A DNA stretch of 22,999 nucleotides from Sphingomonas_Q fennica_A (GCA_036946415.1 JAQIJD010000019.1:1-22999); one strand, 5' to 3'; shown: positions 6,852 to 16,646, counted from the stretch's first letter. Notes: generated by a model not told the origin, from the sequence alone. Numbers and translations are program-made.

Positions 6852-6944
6852 AGGGGCACGCGAGGCAGGCGTTGCGCGTGTGCCTCGACTTCGCTCGGCA
6901 TGAACGGAGGTAGTGCGAATAGGTGAAGCCGGGGCGCGCGCGCC

Positions 6945-8288
6945 CTACCGCATCAGCACCAGTTCTTCCGCCATGCTCGGATGCAGCGCCACCGTGTCGT
7001 CGAACGCCTGCTTGGTCAGGCCGGCCTTCACCGCGATCGCCGCCGCCTGCAGGATTTCGGGCGCCTCGGGGCCGATCATGTGGATGCCCAGCACCACGTC
7101 CGTCTCCGAATGGACGACGAGCTTGTAGAGCGAGCGTTCATTGCGCCCGGCCAGCACGTTCTTCATCGCCCGGAAGTCCGAGGTGAAGACCTTGGCGGTG
7201 CCGAACCGGTTCTTGGCTTCCGCCTCCGTCATGCCCACCCCCGCCAGCGGCGGATGGCTGAACACCGCGGACGGGATGCAGCCATAGTCCACGCGGTGCG
7301 GCTTGTTGCCGAACTGGGTGTCGGCGAAGGCCTGCCCCTCGCGGATCGCCACCGGGGTGAGCTGGACGCGGTTGGTCACGTCGCCGATCGCGAAGATATG
7401 GTCGGCGGTGGTGCGATTGTCCTCGTCGACGACGATCGCCCCCTTGGCGATCTCGACGCCGGCCTTCTCCAGCCCCAGCCCGTCGATGTTCGAGCGACGG
7501 CCTGTCGCGAACATCAGCAGATCGCAGGCGATCGGATCGTGGTTGCTGACGTGGACCAGCAGCGATCCGTCGTCCGCCTTCTCCACCTTCTTGAAGGCGG
7601 CATGGAACTTGAACTCGATCCCCTTCACCGTGGCGATCTGGAGGAGACGGTCGCGGATCTGCTCGTCATAGCCGCGCAGGATCACGTCGGTGCGGTTGAC
7701 GAGAGTGACGTGCGCGCCGAACTGGTGGAAGATGCCGGCGAATTCGTTGGCGATATAGCCGGCGCCCGCGATCACCACCCGCTTCGGCAAGGCTTCCAGA
7801 TGGAAGGCCTCATTGCTGGTGATGCCCAGTTCGTGGCCGGGGCAATCGGGCACGTCGGGGGTGGCGCCGGTCGCGATCAGGATCTTGCCCGCCGTCACCT
7901 CGCGCCCGTCGGCCAGCGCGATGCGGTGCGGGCCGGCGATGGTCGCGCGCTGCGCGATCACCTCCACCTTGTTGTTGTTCAGCGTCTGCGTGTAGAGGCC
8001 CTCGAGGCGCGAAACCTCGCTCAGCACATTGTCGCGCAGCGTCTTCCAATCGAAATCGCAATCGGGCACGTTCCAGCCGAAGCGGCGCGCGTCGGCCAGA
8101 TCCTCGGCGAAATGCGCGCCGTAGACGAGCAGCTTCTTGGGCACGCAGCCGCGGATCACGCAGGTGCCGCCGACCTTATGCTCCTCGGCCACCGCGACGC
8201 GCGCGCCATGCGCGGAAGCGACGCGCGAGGCGCGCACCCCCCCCGATCCCGCGCCGATGACGAAGAGGTCGTAATCGTAATCGGCCAT
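6945..8288 (-). CDS. gor: Glutathione-disulfide reductase
   Basis: A 447-residue class I FAD disulfide oxidoreductase that reduces oxidised glutathione with NADPH in the cytoplasm. FAD motif GAGSGG is at residues 12-17, the redox pair Cys43/Cys48 in GGTCVIRGCVPKK, and the NADPH-binding motif GAGYIANEFAG mid-protein followed by VNRTDVILRGYD with the arginines expected for NADPH. The second FAD motif is TADHIFAIGDV, and the dimer-interface active site is His436 with Glu441 in HPSMAEE. Length and all motifs are normal, so the gene is intact although its 3' end lies in a duplicated region. The start ATG has a modest GGAG about 10 nt upstream. The complex I subunit gene lies 52 bp upstream on the same strand. 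Confidence 0.96.
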   Translation of the reverse strand: MADYDYDLFVIGAGSGGVRASRVASAHGARVAVAEEHKVGGTCVIRGCVPKKLLVYGAHFAEDLADARRFGWNVPDCDFDWKTLRDNVLSEVSRLEGLYTQTLNNNKVEVIAQRATIAGPHRIALADGREVTAGKILIATGATPDVPDCPGHELGITSNEAFHLEALPKRVVIAGAGYIANEFAGIFHQFGAHVTLVNRTDVILRGYDEQIRDRLLQIATVKGIEFKFHAAFKKVEKADDGSLLVHVSNHDPIACDLLMFATGRRSNIDGLGLEKAGVEIAKGAIVVDEDNRTTADHIFAIGDVTNRVQLTPVAIREGQAFADTQFGNKPHRVDYGCIPSAVFSHPPLAGVGMTEAEAKNRFGTAKVFTSDFRAMKNVLAGRNERSLYKLVVHSETDVVLGIHMIGPEAPEILQAAAIAVKAGLTKQAFDDTVALHPSMAEELVLMR

Positions 8289-8340
8289 AGGGGATCAGCT
8301 CCGGGAAATCATACGTCGGGTCAGGCAGATGGGGCGCCGG

Positions 8341-8640
8341 TCAGGCGATGTCCACGCCCTTGAAATTGTCGGCATAGGCCTGGATCTTCAGCGTCTTGGG
8401 CGGCGCGGGCACGACGACGGGGTTCAGCCCCTGCGCCTCGGCATAGGCGCGCGCCTCTTCCAGCGTCTCGAAGCGCAGCCGCACCTGCCCCTGCACGTCG
8501 CCCGAGCCGGCCCAGCCGGTCAGCGGATCGGGGCGCTTGGCTTCGTTGGGGCCATATTCCAGCGTCCACTGGCCGGTCCGCGCCTTGCCGGACTGCATGG
8601 CATTCTTGGTCTGCTGGACGATACGGGCTTCGGGCGTCAT
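8341..8640 (-). CDS. ETC complex I subunit, NDUFS4-like
   Basis: A 99-residue protein of the NADH dehydrogenase Fe-S protein 4 family, an accessory subunit of respiratory complex I found in alphaproteobacteria and mitochondria. It shows the family order: ARIVQQTKNAMQSG, W-x-LEY, DPLTGWAGSGD, a V-x-L-x-F strand (QVRLRFET), EEARAYAEAQG and the C-terminal YADNF. I chose ATG 8640 because AGGAGG lies 10 nt before it; an in-frame start at 8664 would add MRSGGPP and lacks such a site. It is encoded away from the nuo operon, as is usual. It is co-directional with gor, 52 bp upstream of it; the link looks positional rather than functional. Confidence 0.9.
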   Translation of the reverse strand: MTPEARIVQQTKNAMQSGKARTGQWTLEYGPNEAKRPDPLTGWAGSGDVQGQVRLRFETLEEARAYAEAQGLNPVVVPAPPKTLKIQAYADNFKGVDIA

Positions 8641-8691
8641 GGGCGGCGGTCCTCCTGATCGCACGGGCGATGCCGCCCCCGCCCCGCGCCG

Positions 8692-11127
8692 TCAAGCACG
8701 GGCGGCGGTGGCGCGCTTAGTGCGCAGCGTCGGGGGGGCGGCGGCGGGGTCGTCGGGCCACGGATGGCGCGGGTAGCGGCCGCGCATCTCGCGGGCGACG
8801 GCCGTCCAACTGCCCGCCCAGAAGCCGGGCAGGTCGCGCGTCGTCTGGATCGGGCGGCCCGCCGGCGACGTCAGCCGCAGCACCAGCGGCACGGTGCCGC
8901 CGGCGATCGTCGGATGCCGGTCGAGGCCGAACAGCGCCTGCACGCGCAGTTCCACCGCCGGGCCGCCTTCCGCCGCATAATCAATCGCATGGGTGCTACC
9001 GGCCGGGCTGGTGAAGGCCGCCGGCGCCGCCGCATCCAGCGCGCGCCGCCCATCCCAGCCGAGTATCAGATCCAGCGCCTGCATCAGATCGCCCGCCGGA
9101 ATGTCCCCCAGCCGGCGCCGTCCGGTCAGCAGAGGCGGCAGCCAGTCGTCGAGCGTCGCCGCCAGACCCGCATCGGACAATGCGGCATTGCCCGTGTAAG
9201 CCGCGCGCTGGCGCAGCGCCACCGCCGCCTCGGGCCATGGCAGGATCGCGGGGCCGGCGGCGCGCACCCCTTCCAGCAACGCCGCCGCGATCGCCGCCGG
9301 ATCGGCCGCCGCATCCGGCCCGCGCGAGAGGCGGATCGCCCCCAGCCGCCGCTCGCGCACCGCCTCCACCCCGCCGCTCGCGGGATCGAAGGCGACGCGC
9401 CGCACCGTCTCGATCCGGTCGCCCGCGATCCGTTCCACCGCCGCGGGATCGAGCGCGGCGGCGGAGAGGATGCGCGCGCCCCCCGCCGCACCCTGCGTCT
9501 CGGCCACCGCCAGCCATTCGGCCCGCGCCAGCGGATCGAGCGGATCGAGCTTCAGCCCGCGCCCGCCCGCCGCGATCCAGTCCGCCCCGTCAGGCCCGCG
9601 CCGCCGGGCGATGCGATCGGGAAAGGCCAGCGCCACCGCCTCGGCCGCCTGCCCGGGATCGCCGCCGGGCGCGGCGCGCACCAACCCCGCCCAGCGCCGG
9701 GCAAGGCCGCGCGCCGCCTCGGCCCGCGCCCCTTTCTCCTGCCGCAGGCGCCGCAGCCGTGCCTCGATGTCCGTCCCCGGCCCGCCCGCGACGCGTTCGG
9801 ACAAGAGCACCGCCACCTCCGCCGCCACCCCGCCGAAGCCGCGTTCGGCCGCCGCCAGCAGCATATGGGCGAGGCGCGGTGCCAAGGGCAGGCGCGCGGC
9901 GGCGCGGCCATGATCGGTCGGCCGCCCGTCCGCATCGACCATCCCGAACGCCAGCAGCCGCTGCCGCCCCTCGGCCACGGCCGCGGCGGGCGGCGGATCG
10001 ATCCAGCGCAGCGCGCCCGGATCGGCCACCCCCCACACAGCGCAGGCGAGGACGAGGCCGGACAGGTCCGCCTCGAGCAGCTCGGGCGGATCATAGGGGG
10101 CGAGGCCCGCCGTCGCCGCCGCATCCCACAGCCGATAGGCGATGCCCGGCCGCTGCCGCCCGGCGCGCCCCGCCCTCTGCACCGCCGCGGCCCGGCTGAC
10201 GCGTTCGGTGGCGAGCCGCGTCACCCCCGCCGCCCGGTCGTAGCGCGCCCGCCGCGCCAGCCCCGAATCGACCACCACCGATACGCCGTCGAGCGTCAGA
10301 CTCGTTTCGGCGATGCTCGTCGCCAGCACGATCTTGCGCGCGCCGTCGCGTTCCGCGCGGATCGCGGCGCGCTGCGCGGTCGGATCGATCTGGCCGTGCA
10401 GCCGATGCAGCCGCACCCCCGCCGCCACCGGCTCCAGCCGCTCGGCAACGCGCTCGATCTCGCGCACGCCGGGCAGGAAGGCGAGGATGCCGCCCTCGGT
10501 CTCGGCCAGCGCCCGGCGGATCGCCGCCGCCATCTCGTCCTCGATCCGCCGCGCCGGATCGCGGCCGATGTGGCGCAGGTCCAGCGGATGCGCGCGCCCC
10601 TCGCTCTCGATCACCGGCGCGCCGCCCAGCAGGGCGGCAAACCGCTCCCCCTCCAGCGTCGCCGACATCGCGACGATCCGGAGGTCCGGTCGGAAGCCGC
10701 CCTGCGCGTCCAGCGCCAGCGCCAGCCCGAAATCGCCGTCGGCCGATCGCTCGTGCACCTCGTCGAACAGCACGGCCGAGACGCCGGCCAGTTCGGGATC
10801 GGCCTGGATCATCGACAGGAAGATGCCCTGCGTCACCACCAGCAGCCGGGTGGCGGCGGACTGGCGGCTGTCGAGCCGCGTCGCATAGCCGATCCGCCCG
10901 CCCACCGCTTCCCCGGCGAGGTCGGCGATCCGCTCGGCCGCCGCGCGCGCCGCGATCCGCCGCGGCTGGAGGAGGAGGATGCGGCCGTCGCACCATGGCC
11001 GGTCAAACAACGCGGGCGCCACCGCCGTCGTCTTGCCCGCCCCCGGCGGTGCCACCAGCACCGCATTGGGGCCGCCGTCCAGCGCCGCCAGCAGCGCCGG
11101 CAGCACCGCCGCGATCGGCAGCGTCAC
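8692..11127 (-). CDS. hrpB: ATP-dependent helicase HrpB
   Basis: An 811-residue DEAH/DExH helicase. Walker A is APPGAGKTT (about residues 26-34), motif II is DEVH at 122-125, motif III is MSATLEG, motif V TSIAETSLTLDGV and motif VI QRAGRAGRQRPG. HA2-type and HrpB C-terminal domains follow (end PRHPWPDDPAAAPPTLRTKR). HrpB proteins are about 810-850 residues; their RNA substrate and role in bacteria are poorly defined. The frame stays open upstream to 11793, but that part is antisense to xdhC. I place the start at GTG 11127, where GTGA overlaps the stop of the VanZ-like gene by 4 bp, giving MTLPIAAVLPALLAALDGG, the normal N-terminus. The two genes are probably co-translated. Confidence 0.93.
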   Translation of the reverse strand: MTLPIAAVLPALLAALDGGPNAVLVAPPGAGKTTAVAPALFDRPWCDGRILLLQPRRIAARAAAERIADLAGEAVGGRIGYATRLDSRQSAATRLLVVTQGIFLSMIQADPELAGVSAVLFDEVHERSADGDFGLALALDAQGGFRPDLRIVAMSATLEGERFAALLGGAPVIESEGRAHPLDLRHIGRDPARRIEDEMAAAIRRALAETEGGILAFLPGVREIERVAERLEPVAAGVRLHRLHGQIDPTAQRAAIRAERDGARKIVLATSIAETSLTLDGVSVVVDSGLARRARYDRAAGVTRLATERVSRAAAVQRAGRAGRQRPGIAYRLWDAAATAGLAPYDPPELLEADLSGLVLACAVWGVADPGALRWIDPPPAAAVAEGRQRLLAFGMVDADGRPTDHGRAAARLPLAPRLAHMLLAAAERGFGGVAAEVAVLLSERVAGGPGTDIEARLRRLRQEKGARAEAARGLARRWAGLVRAAPGGDPGQAAEAVALAFPDRIARRRGPDGADWIAAGGRGLKLDPLDPLARAEWLAVAETQGAAGGARILSAAALDPAAVERIAGDRIETVRRVAFDPASGGVEAVRERRLGAIRLSRGPDAAADPAAIAAALLEGVRAAGPAILPWPEAAVALRQRAAYTGNAALSDAGLAATLDDWLPPLLTGRRRLGDIPAGDLMQALDLILGWDGRRALDAAAPAAFTSPAGSTHAIDYAAEGGPAVELRVQALFGLDRHPTIAGGTVPLVLRLTSPAGRPIQTTRDLPGFWAGSWTAVAREMRGRYPRHPWPDDPAAAPPTLRTKRATAARA

Positions 11128-11507
11128 GCCCGCCGCCGCCGCCACCTGCGAACCAGCGGTTCGGTCATCGCCAGTCCCGTCGCCGTCGCCAATATGTCCA
11201 TCGCCAGATCGATCAGGCTCGGCGTCCGCTCGAACGGCATCAGCAGTTGCGAAACCTCGATCGCGGCGCCGAACGCCGCCAGCCCGATCAGGACCGTCCG
11301 CGCCCGCACGCGCGGCAGCCCCAATCGGAACAGGATGGCGACCGTGAAGAACGCCAGGAAATGCTCCACCCGGTCGCTGGCCGATACGCGCAGCGCATCC
11401 TCGGCCGGCACGATCGCCATGGCATAAGCGAAGGCGGCCGCCGCCAGCGCCGCGGCGAGGACGAACGGGAGCCGGCGATGGCGGCGCGGGGCGGGTCGAG
11501 GAGCCAC
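11124..11507 (-). CDS. VanZ-like family membrane protein
   Basis: About 127 residues with at least three hydrophobic segments (LPFVLAAALAAAAFAYAMAIV, FLAFFTVAILFRLGL, TVLIGLAAFGAAIEVSQLL). The family signature is DRVEHFLAFF and GAAIEVSQ...RTPSLIDLAMDILATATG, matching small VanZ-like inner-membrane proteins; their function is unknown outside VanZ of glycopeptide resistance. The start is uncertain: GTG 11507 gives a gene that clears the divergent xdhC, whereas a TTG at 11543 would add 12 basic residues and overlap the xdhC 5' region. Neither has a strong ribosome-binding site. The stop overlaps the hrpB start. Confidence 0.75.
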   Translation of the reverse strand: MAPRPAPRRHRRLPFVLAAALAAAAFAYAMAIVPAEDALRVSASDRVEHFLAFFTVAILFRLGLPRVRARTVLIGLAAFGAAIEVSQLLMPFERTPSLIDLAMDILATATGLAMTEPLVRRWRRRRA

Positions 11508-11554
11508 GCCGCGCCGTTTGCGCCACGGCGGCCGCCATGCCAAGGCGTATCGCC

Positions 11555-12496
<942 letters not shown>

Positions 12497-12500
12497 CGCG

Positions 12501-13268
12501 ATGCCCGCCGGCTTCCGCGTCCGCGCGCTCCACGGCGGCACGGTGACGGCGGTCGACGCGCAATCGGCGCGGTCCTTCGCGCGCCACAGCCACGACGAAT
12601 ATGGCGTCGGCCTCGTCACCGCCGGCGCGCAACGGTCGTGGAGCGGGCGCGGCGCGGTCGAGGCGGTGCGTGGCAACATCATCACCGTCAATCCGGGCGA
12701 GATGCACGACGGCATGCCGATCGGCGGCGACCGGTCCTGGTCGATGCTCTATCTCGCGCGCCCGCTGATCGATCGCCTCATGGCCGACACGTCCGTCGGG
12801 CGCGAGTTCGGGGCACCGGTCGTCGCCGATCGCCGGCTCGCCCGCGCCTTCTTGGCGCTGCGGCGCGCCGACGACACGGCGGCGTTCGAGCAGGCGGCCG
12901 CGCTGCTGTTGGGGGCGCTGTTCGGCATCGCCGGGCGGGCCGAACCGATGCCCGCCGCCCTCCGCCTGGTGCGCGACCGGATCGACGCCGATCCGGCGGG
13001 CGAGCATCCGCTGGCCGACCTCTCCCGGCTGGCCGGTCTCGGCCGCTTCCACACCATCCGCGCCTTCGCACGCCTCACCGGGCTGACGCCGCACGCCTAT
13101 GTCGTCCAGCGGCGCCTCGACCTCGTTCGCCACGCGATCCGCTGTGGGCAGACGCTGGCCGGGGCCGCGATCGATGCCGGCTTCTCCGATCAGAGCCACA
13201 TGCACCGCGCCTTCGTCGCCCGCTATGGCGCCACGCCGGGTGCCTTCGCCGCGGCGCGACCGCAATAA
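12501..13268 (+). CDS. AraC family transcriptional regulator
   Basis: A 255-residue regulator with an N-terminal cupin-type sensor domain (ARHSHDEYGVGLV, VNPGEMHDGMPIG, residues about 25-85) and a C-terminal pair of helix-turn-helix motifs: first HTH LADLSRLAGLGRFHTIRAFARLTG (residues about 170-195), then AGAAIDAGFSDQSHMHRAFVARYGATPGAF, the AraC signature. It binds DNA and probably a small effector. The start is 4 bp downstream of the xdhC stop without a clear ribosome-binding site, so translation may be coupled. Its targets are not apparent; xdhC itself or the GNAT gene 60 bp downstream are candidates. Confidence 0.9.
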   Translation: MPAGFRVRALHGGTVTAVDAQSARSFARHSHDEYGVGLVTAGAQRSWSGRGAVEAVRGNIITVNPGEMHDGMPIGGDRSWSMLYLARPLIDRLMADTSVGREFGAPVVADRRLARAFLALRRADDTAAFEQAAALLLGALFGIAGRAEPMPAALRLVRDRIDADPAGEHPLADLSRLAGLGRFHTIRAFARLTGLTPHAYVVQRRLDLVRHAIRCGQTLAGAAIDAGFSDQSHMHRAFVARYGATPGAFAAARPQ

Positions 13269-13328
13269 GCTTCAAGAAGCGCCGCCCCGGCGGCGGATAA
13301 TCCTGCCGTCCTCGACAGGGAGGCAGCC

Positions 13329-13883
13329 ATGACGACGATCGAACAGCATCCGGCGGACGGCATCCACGCGTGCGCGGCCGGCAGCGAGGCCGCGATCGTC
13401 GCCATCGTCAACGCCGCGGCCGCGGCTTATCGCGGCGTCATCCCGGCGGACCGCTGGCACGATCCCTACATGACGGCCGGCGCGCTGGCCGCGGACATCG
13501 CCGATGGCGTCGTCGTCCATGGCTGCGTCCGCGCCGGTCGCCTCGTCGGCGTGATGGGCATCCAGACGCGCGGCCCGGTCGACCTCATCCGCCACGCCTA
13601 TGTCCTGCCCGACCGGCAGGGGGAGGGCATCGGCTCGACGCTGCTCGCGCACCTTTGCGGCGCGGGTGGCCGCCAGACGCTGGTGGGCACGTGGCAGGCA
13701 GCGGACTGGGCGATCGCTTTCTATCGACGGAACGGCTTCGCGCCCGTCGCCGTGGATGCGATCGCCCCGCTGCTGCGGCGCTTCTGGCGCGTGCCGGAAC
13801 GCCAGATCGCGGCATCCGTGGTCCTTGCCGCCCCGCCCCTGTCGGCCGCCGCCGCCCATGATCTCGTCTGGCGAGGCGGGTGA
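13329..13883 (+). CDS. GNAT family N-acetyltransferase
   Basis: A 184-residue acetyltransferase of the GNAT fold. The acetyl-CoA pyrophosphate loop is QGEGIGSTLL (residues 97-106), preceded by the strand IRHAYVLPD and followed by ADWAIAFYRRNGFAPV, the usual motif B. GNAT enzymes move acetyl from acetyl-CoA to an amine; the acceptor is not predictable. The start is marked by GGGAGG 6 nt upstream of the ATG. It ends 14 bp before the dnaB stop, with which it converges. The 60 bp between it and the AraC gene hold a small inverted repeat (GCTTC-AA-GAAGC) right after the AraC stop. Confidence 0.88.
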   Translation: MTTIEQHPADGIHACAAGSEAAIVAIVNAAAAAYRGVIPADRWHDPYMTAGALAADIADGVVVHGCVRAGRLVGVMGIQTRGPVDLIRHAYVLPDRQGEGIGSTLLAHLCGAGGRQTLVGTWQAADWAIAFYRRNGFAPVAVDAIAPLLRRFWRVPERQIAASVVLAAPPLSAAAAHDLVWRGG

Positions 13884-13897
13884 GGCGGCGCGCGCCA

Positions 13898-15397
13898 TCA
13901 CCCCGCCGAATAATCCTCCGCCAGATCGCTGAACCGCGTCACCCGGCTTTCGAACTTCATCTTCACCTTGCCGGTGGCACCATGACGCTGCTTGGCGACG
14001 ATCGTCTCGGCCACGCCGAAGGCGCGTTCCATGTCGCGCGCCCATTGCTCGTGCGCCTCGAACGTCTTGGCGTCGTCGCCTTCGATCGGGCGCTTCGGCT
14101 CCCGGCTCTGGACGTAATATTCCTCGCGATAGACGAACAGCACGATGTCCGCGTCCTGTTCGATCGATCCCGATTCGCGCAGGTCCGAAAGCTGGGGGCG
14201 CTTGTCCTCGCGCTGCTCCACCGCACGGCTGAGCTGGGACAGCGCGAGCACCGGCACATGCAGTTCCTTGGCGAGCTGCTTCAGGCCGCGGCTGATCTCC
14301 GAAATCTCCTGCACGCGATTGGCCTCGCTCGACCGGCCGGAACCGGACAGCAGCTGGAGATAGTCGACCACCACCATCCCGATCCCGCGCTGCCGCTTCA
14401 GCCGCCGCGCCCGCGTGCGCAGCGCCGCGATCGTCAGGCCCGGCGTATCGTCGATATAGAGCGGCAGCGTCTCCAGATCGGCGGCGGCGCGGGCGAGGTT
14501 GCGGAAGTCCTGCTGGCTGATCTTGCCCATGCGCAGATTCTCGGAACTGATGCCGGATTGCTCGGACAGGATACGCGTGGCGAGCTGGTCGGCCGACATT
14601 TCGAGGCTGAAGAAGGCGACCGGCGCGCCCACCGACTTCGCCTCCTCGATCCCGTCCTCCTTGTCGCGCACGAAGCGCTGCGCGGCGTTGAAGGCGATGT
14701 TGGTGGCCAGCGCGGTCTTGCCCATGCCGGGGCGGCCGGCGAGGATGACGAGGTCCGACCGGTGGAGGCCGCCGATCTTGGCGTTGAGGCCGTCGAGTCC
14801 GGTCGTAACGCCCGACAGATGCCCGCCCGAATTGAGCGCGCGTTCCGCCATCTCCACCGCCAGCCGCGTCGCCTGGCCGAAGGACTTTACCGAGCCGGTC
14901 TCCCCGCCCTCCTCCGCCACGCGATAGAGCGCGACCTCGGCCTGTTCGATCTGCGTCTTGGGATCGACATCGGCGGAGGTGTCGGCGGCCGTCTCCACCA
15001 TGTCCCGGCCGACGCCGATCAGCGAGCGGAGCAGCGCCAGATCATAGATCTGCTGGGCGAAATCGCGCGCGCCGATCAGCGTCGCCACCGGCCCCGTCAG
15101 CCGCGCCAGATAGGCCGGGCCGCCCAGTTCGCGCATCTCGGCATCCGCCTCGAACATCGGGCGGAGCGTGACGGGGTTGGCGATCATGTTGCGATCCACC
15201 ACGCGCAGGATCTGTTCGTAGATCCGCCCGTGGAGCGGGGCGTGGAAATGATCGGCGCGCAGCTTCACCTGCACGTCCTCGACCAGGCGGTTGTCGATCA
15301 GCAGCGCGCCGAGCAGCGCCGCCTCCGCTTCCAGATTGTGCGGCAGGGCCTGCGGGTCGGTGGCGGCGGGCGGCGCGGAGGTGACGGGCTTCAGCAT
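13898..15397 (-). CDS. dnaB: Replicative DNA helicase DnaB
   Basis: A 499-residue hexameric helicase that unwinds DNA at the replication fork. The N-terminal DnaB domain has PHNLEAEAALLGALL (residues 19-33) and FYAPLH-like FHAPLHGRIYEQI. The RecA-like domain has Walker A GRPGMGKT at 221-228, FFSLEMSADQLATRIL, the Walker B-type strand MVVVDYLQLL, ALSQLSRAVEQRED.KRP.LSDLRESGSIEQDAD and a C-terminal GKVKMKFESRVTRFSDL. An extension of about 20 residues after RRLKR and GIEEAKSVGAP, seen in sphingomonad DnaB, is present. The frame is open far upstream but that part lies antisense to UPF0262; the start is ATG 15397. A 144-bp divergent spacer separates it from UPF0262. Confidence 0.96.
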   Translation of the reverse strand: MLKPVTSAPPAATDPQALPHNLEAEAALLGALLIDNRLVEDVQVKLRADHFHAPLHGRIYEQILRVVDRNMIANPVTLRPMFEADAEMRELGGPAYLARLTGPVATLIGARDFAQQIYDLALLRSLIGVGRDMVETAADTSADVDPKTQIEQAEVALYRVAEEGGETGSVKSFGQATRLAVEMAERALNSGGHLSGVTTGLDGLNAKIGGLHRSDLVILAGRPGMGKTALATNIAFNAAQRFVRDKEDGIEEAKSVGAPVAFFSLEMSADQLATRILSEQSGISSENLRMGKISQQDFRNLARAAADLETLPLYIDDTPGLTIAALRTRARRLKRQRGIGMVVVDYLQLLSGSGRSSEANRVQEISEISRGLKQLAKELHVPVLALSQLSRAVEQREDKRPQLSDLRESGSIEQDADIVLFVYREEYYVQSREPKRPIEGDDAKTFEAHEQWARDMERAFGVAETIVAKQRHGATGKVKMKFESRVTRFSDLAEDYSAG

Positions 15398-15541
15398 CGC
15401 GCGAGCATAGCCGCGCCGCCGCCCGCCCCCAAGCGGTGCCGGCCGATCGCGGTGGACAGGCCTGTGGATCAAAGCGGGACGGGCTGTGCACCGATGCCCC
15501 GCTTTGCCTTCGCGTCCGCCCTCCGGTAACCACTGCGCGCC

Positions 15542-16024
15542 ATGGCCGATCCGCGCATCATCGCCGTCGATCTCGACGAGCGCACGATCCTGTGGCGCAA
15601 CGCGGATGTCGAACAGGAACGGCGGATCGCGATCTTCGATCTGCTCGAATCGAACAGCTTCGCCCCCGTCCGCCAATATCCCGGCGGCTATGCCGGCCCC
15701 TATCGCCTGCATCTGGCGGTGGCGGAGGGGCGGCTGGCGATCTCGATCGCGGCCGAGAACGGGATGACGCTGGAGACGGTGGTGCTCGGCCTGGCCCGCT
15801 TCCGCCGCCCGATCCGCGATTATTTCGCCATCTGCGACAGCTATTTCCAGGCGATCCGCCAATCGACGCCGCAGCAGATCGAAACGGTCGACATGGCGCG
15901 GCGCGCGATCCACAACGATGCCGCGACGCTGCTGGCCGAAGCGCTGGACGGCAAGATCGCGGTGGATTTCGATACGGCACGGCGGCTGTTCACCTTGCTG
16001 TGCGTGCTGCACATCAAGGGTTGA
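15542..16024 (+). CDS. UPF0262 family protein
   Basis: A 160-residue protein of the uncharacterised UPF0262 family, restricted to alphaproteobacteria as far as I know. The family pattern is clear: IIAVDLDE at the start, ERRIAIFDLLESNSF, GPYRLHL, RFRRPIRDYFAICDSYFQAI, TPQQIETVDMARRAIHNDAA and the C-terminal DFDTARRLFTLLCVLHIKG. No function is known. The cytidine deaminase gene begins 4 bp after its stop, so the two are probably co-transcribed from the spacer shared with dnaB. Confidence 0.92.
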   Translation: MADPRIIAVDLDERTILWRNADVEQERRIAIFDLLESNSFAPVRQYPGGYAGPYRLHLAVAEGRLAISIAAENGMTLETVVLGLARFRRPIRDYFAICDSYFQAIRQSTPQQIETVDMARRAIHNDAATLLAEALDGKIAVDFDTARRLFTLLCVLHIKG

Positions 16025-16028
16025 AGCG

Positions 16029-16493
16029 ATGGACGTCGATCTGGAAGCCGTGGCCGGCGCGGTGCTGGTGGACCATGCACGGGTCGCAGCGGCCAATGCG
16101 CACGCCCCTTATTCGCGCTTTGCGGTGGGGGCGGCGCTGATGCTGACCGACGGCACGATCGTCACCGGCTGCAATTTCGAGAATGCCAGCTACGGTCTGT
16201 CGCTGTGCGCGGAGACGGTGGCGCTCGCCACCGCGAACGCGCAGGGGAGGCTGCGCGACGTGGCGGCGATCGGCATCGTCGGCGGGCGGATGGACGGGCG
16301 CGGCGGGCTGGCGGGGGACGAGGTGGTCGGCCCCTGCGGGCGCTGCCGGCAGGTGCTGAACGAGGCGGCGAGCCTTTCGGGCCGCGACATCGCCGTCCAC
16401 TGCGGGTCGGCGGACGGCAGCGCCATCAGCCATCACCGCCTGTCGGCACTGCTTCCTTATGCCTTCGGTCCGGCTGATTTGGGGATCGGCTGA
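16029..16493 (+). CDS. cdd: Cytidine deaminase
   Basis: A 154-residue homotetramer-type cytidine deaminase that converts cytidine and deoxycytidine to uridine forms in pyrimidine salvage. It has APYSRFAVGAAL near the N-terminus, GCNFENASYG, the catalytic Cys60-Ala-Glu62 (LCAETVA) and the second zinc site PCGRCRQ with Cys103 and Cys106. All zinc ligands and the catalytic Glu are present and length is normal. It follows UPF0262 by 4 bp with no strong ribosome-binding site of its own, suggesting coupling. The dCTP deaminase gene downstream belongs to the same metabolic area. Confidence 0.93.
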   Translation: MDVDLEAVAGAVLVDHARVAAANAHAPYSRFAVGAALMLTDGTIVTGCNFENASYGLSLCAETVALATANAQGRLRDVAAIGIVGGRMDGRGGLAGDEVVGPCGRCRQVLNEAASLSGRDIAVHCGSADGSAISHHRLSALLPYAFGPADLGIG

Positions 16494-16644
16494 AGCGGGC
16501 GGCCATCGCCCCGTCGATCAGCTCGGCCGCGTGCGCAGCGTCGAGAACGGCGGCCGCGGCTGCCAGCCGGCGCTGCCGCTCGCGCGCGGTACGGCGGCTG
16601 CGGTCGTCCGCAAAGTCCTGATAATTCGTTAAATTCTCACTCAT
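16426..16644 (-). CDS. Small hypothetical protein (uncertain)
   Basis: A 72-residue frame starting MSENLTNYQDFADD, followed by a strongly basic, Arg- and Ala-rich helix-like part (RSRRTARERQRRLAAAAAVLDAAHAAELIDGAMAARF broken here into its repeats). It overlaps the 3' end of cdd by 68 bp on the opposite strand. The first codons are less GC-rich than the surroundings. In favour of a real gene: it fills the otherwise empty 16494-16644 and an inverted repeat lies directly upstream. Against: no recognised family and no clear ribosome-binding site. I do not recognise it. Confidence 0.35.
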   Translation of the reverse strand: MSENLTNYQDFADDRSRRTARERQRRLAAAAAVLDAAHAAELIDGAMAARFSRSPNQPDRRHKEAVPTGGDG

Positions 16645-16646
16645 GC

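Larger units (their letters stand above)
5525..6990. repeat. Tandem duplication, unit 2 (interrupted by the IS110 element)
   Basis: This is the second unit of the duplication. After removing the 1,140 bp of element plus one core copy, about 326 bp remain that align with 5210-5524, ending inside the functional gor gene. The 81-bp repeat is at 5557-5637. The hairpin arm resumes at 6854 (GGGCACGCGAGG) after being cut at 5713. Confidence 0.8.

Noticed and set aside
8764..11427. Very long plus-strand open frame opposite hrpB
   Set aside because: Its product is Arg/Ala/Pro-rich without any motif, and the minus strand carries the full HrpB motif set; it is a high-GC mirror frame.
13880..15529. 550-codon plus-strand frame opposite dnaB
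   Set aside because: It is antisense to a complete DnaB with all motifs; no family resemblance in the plus-strand product.
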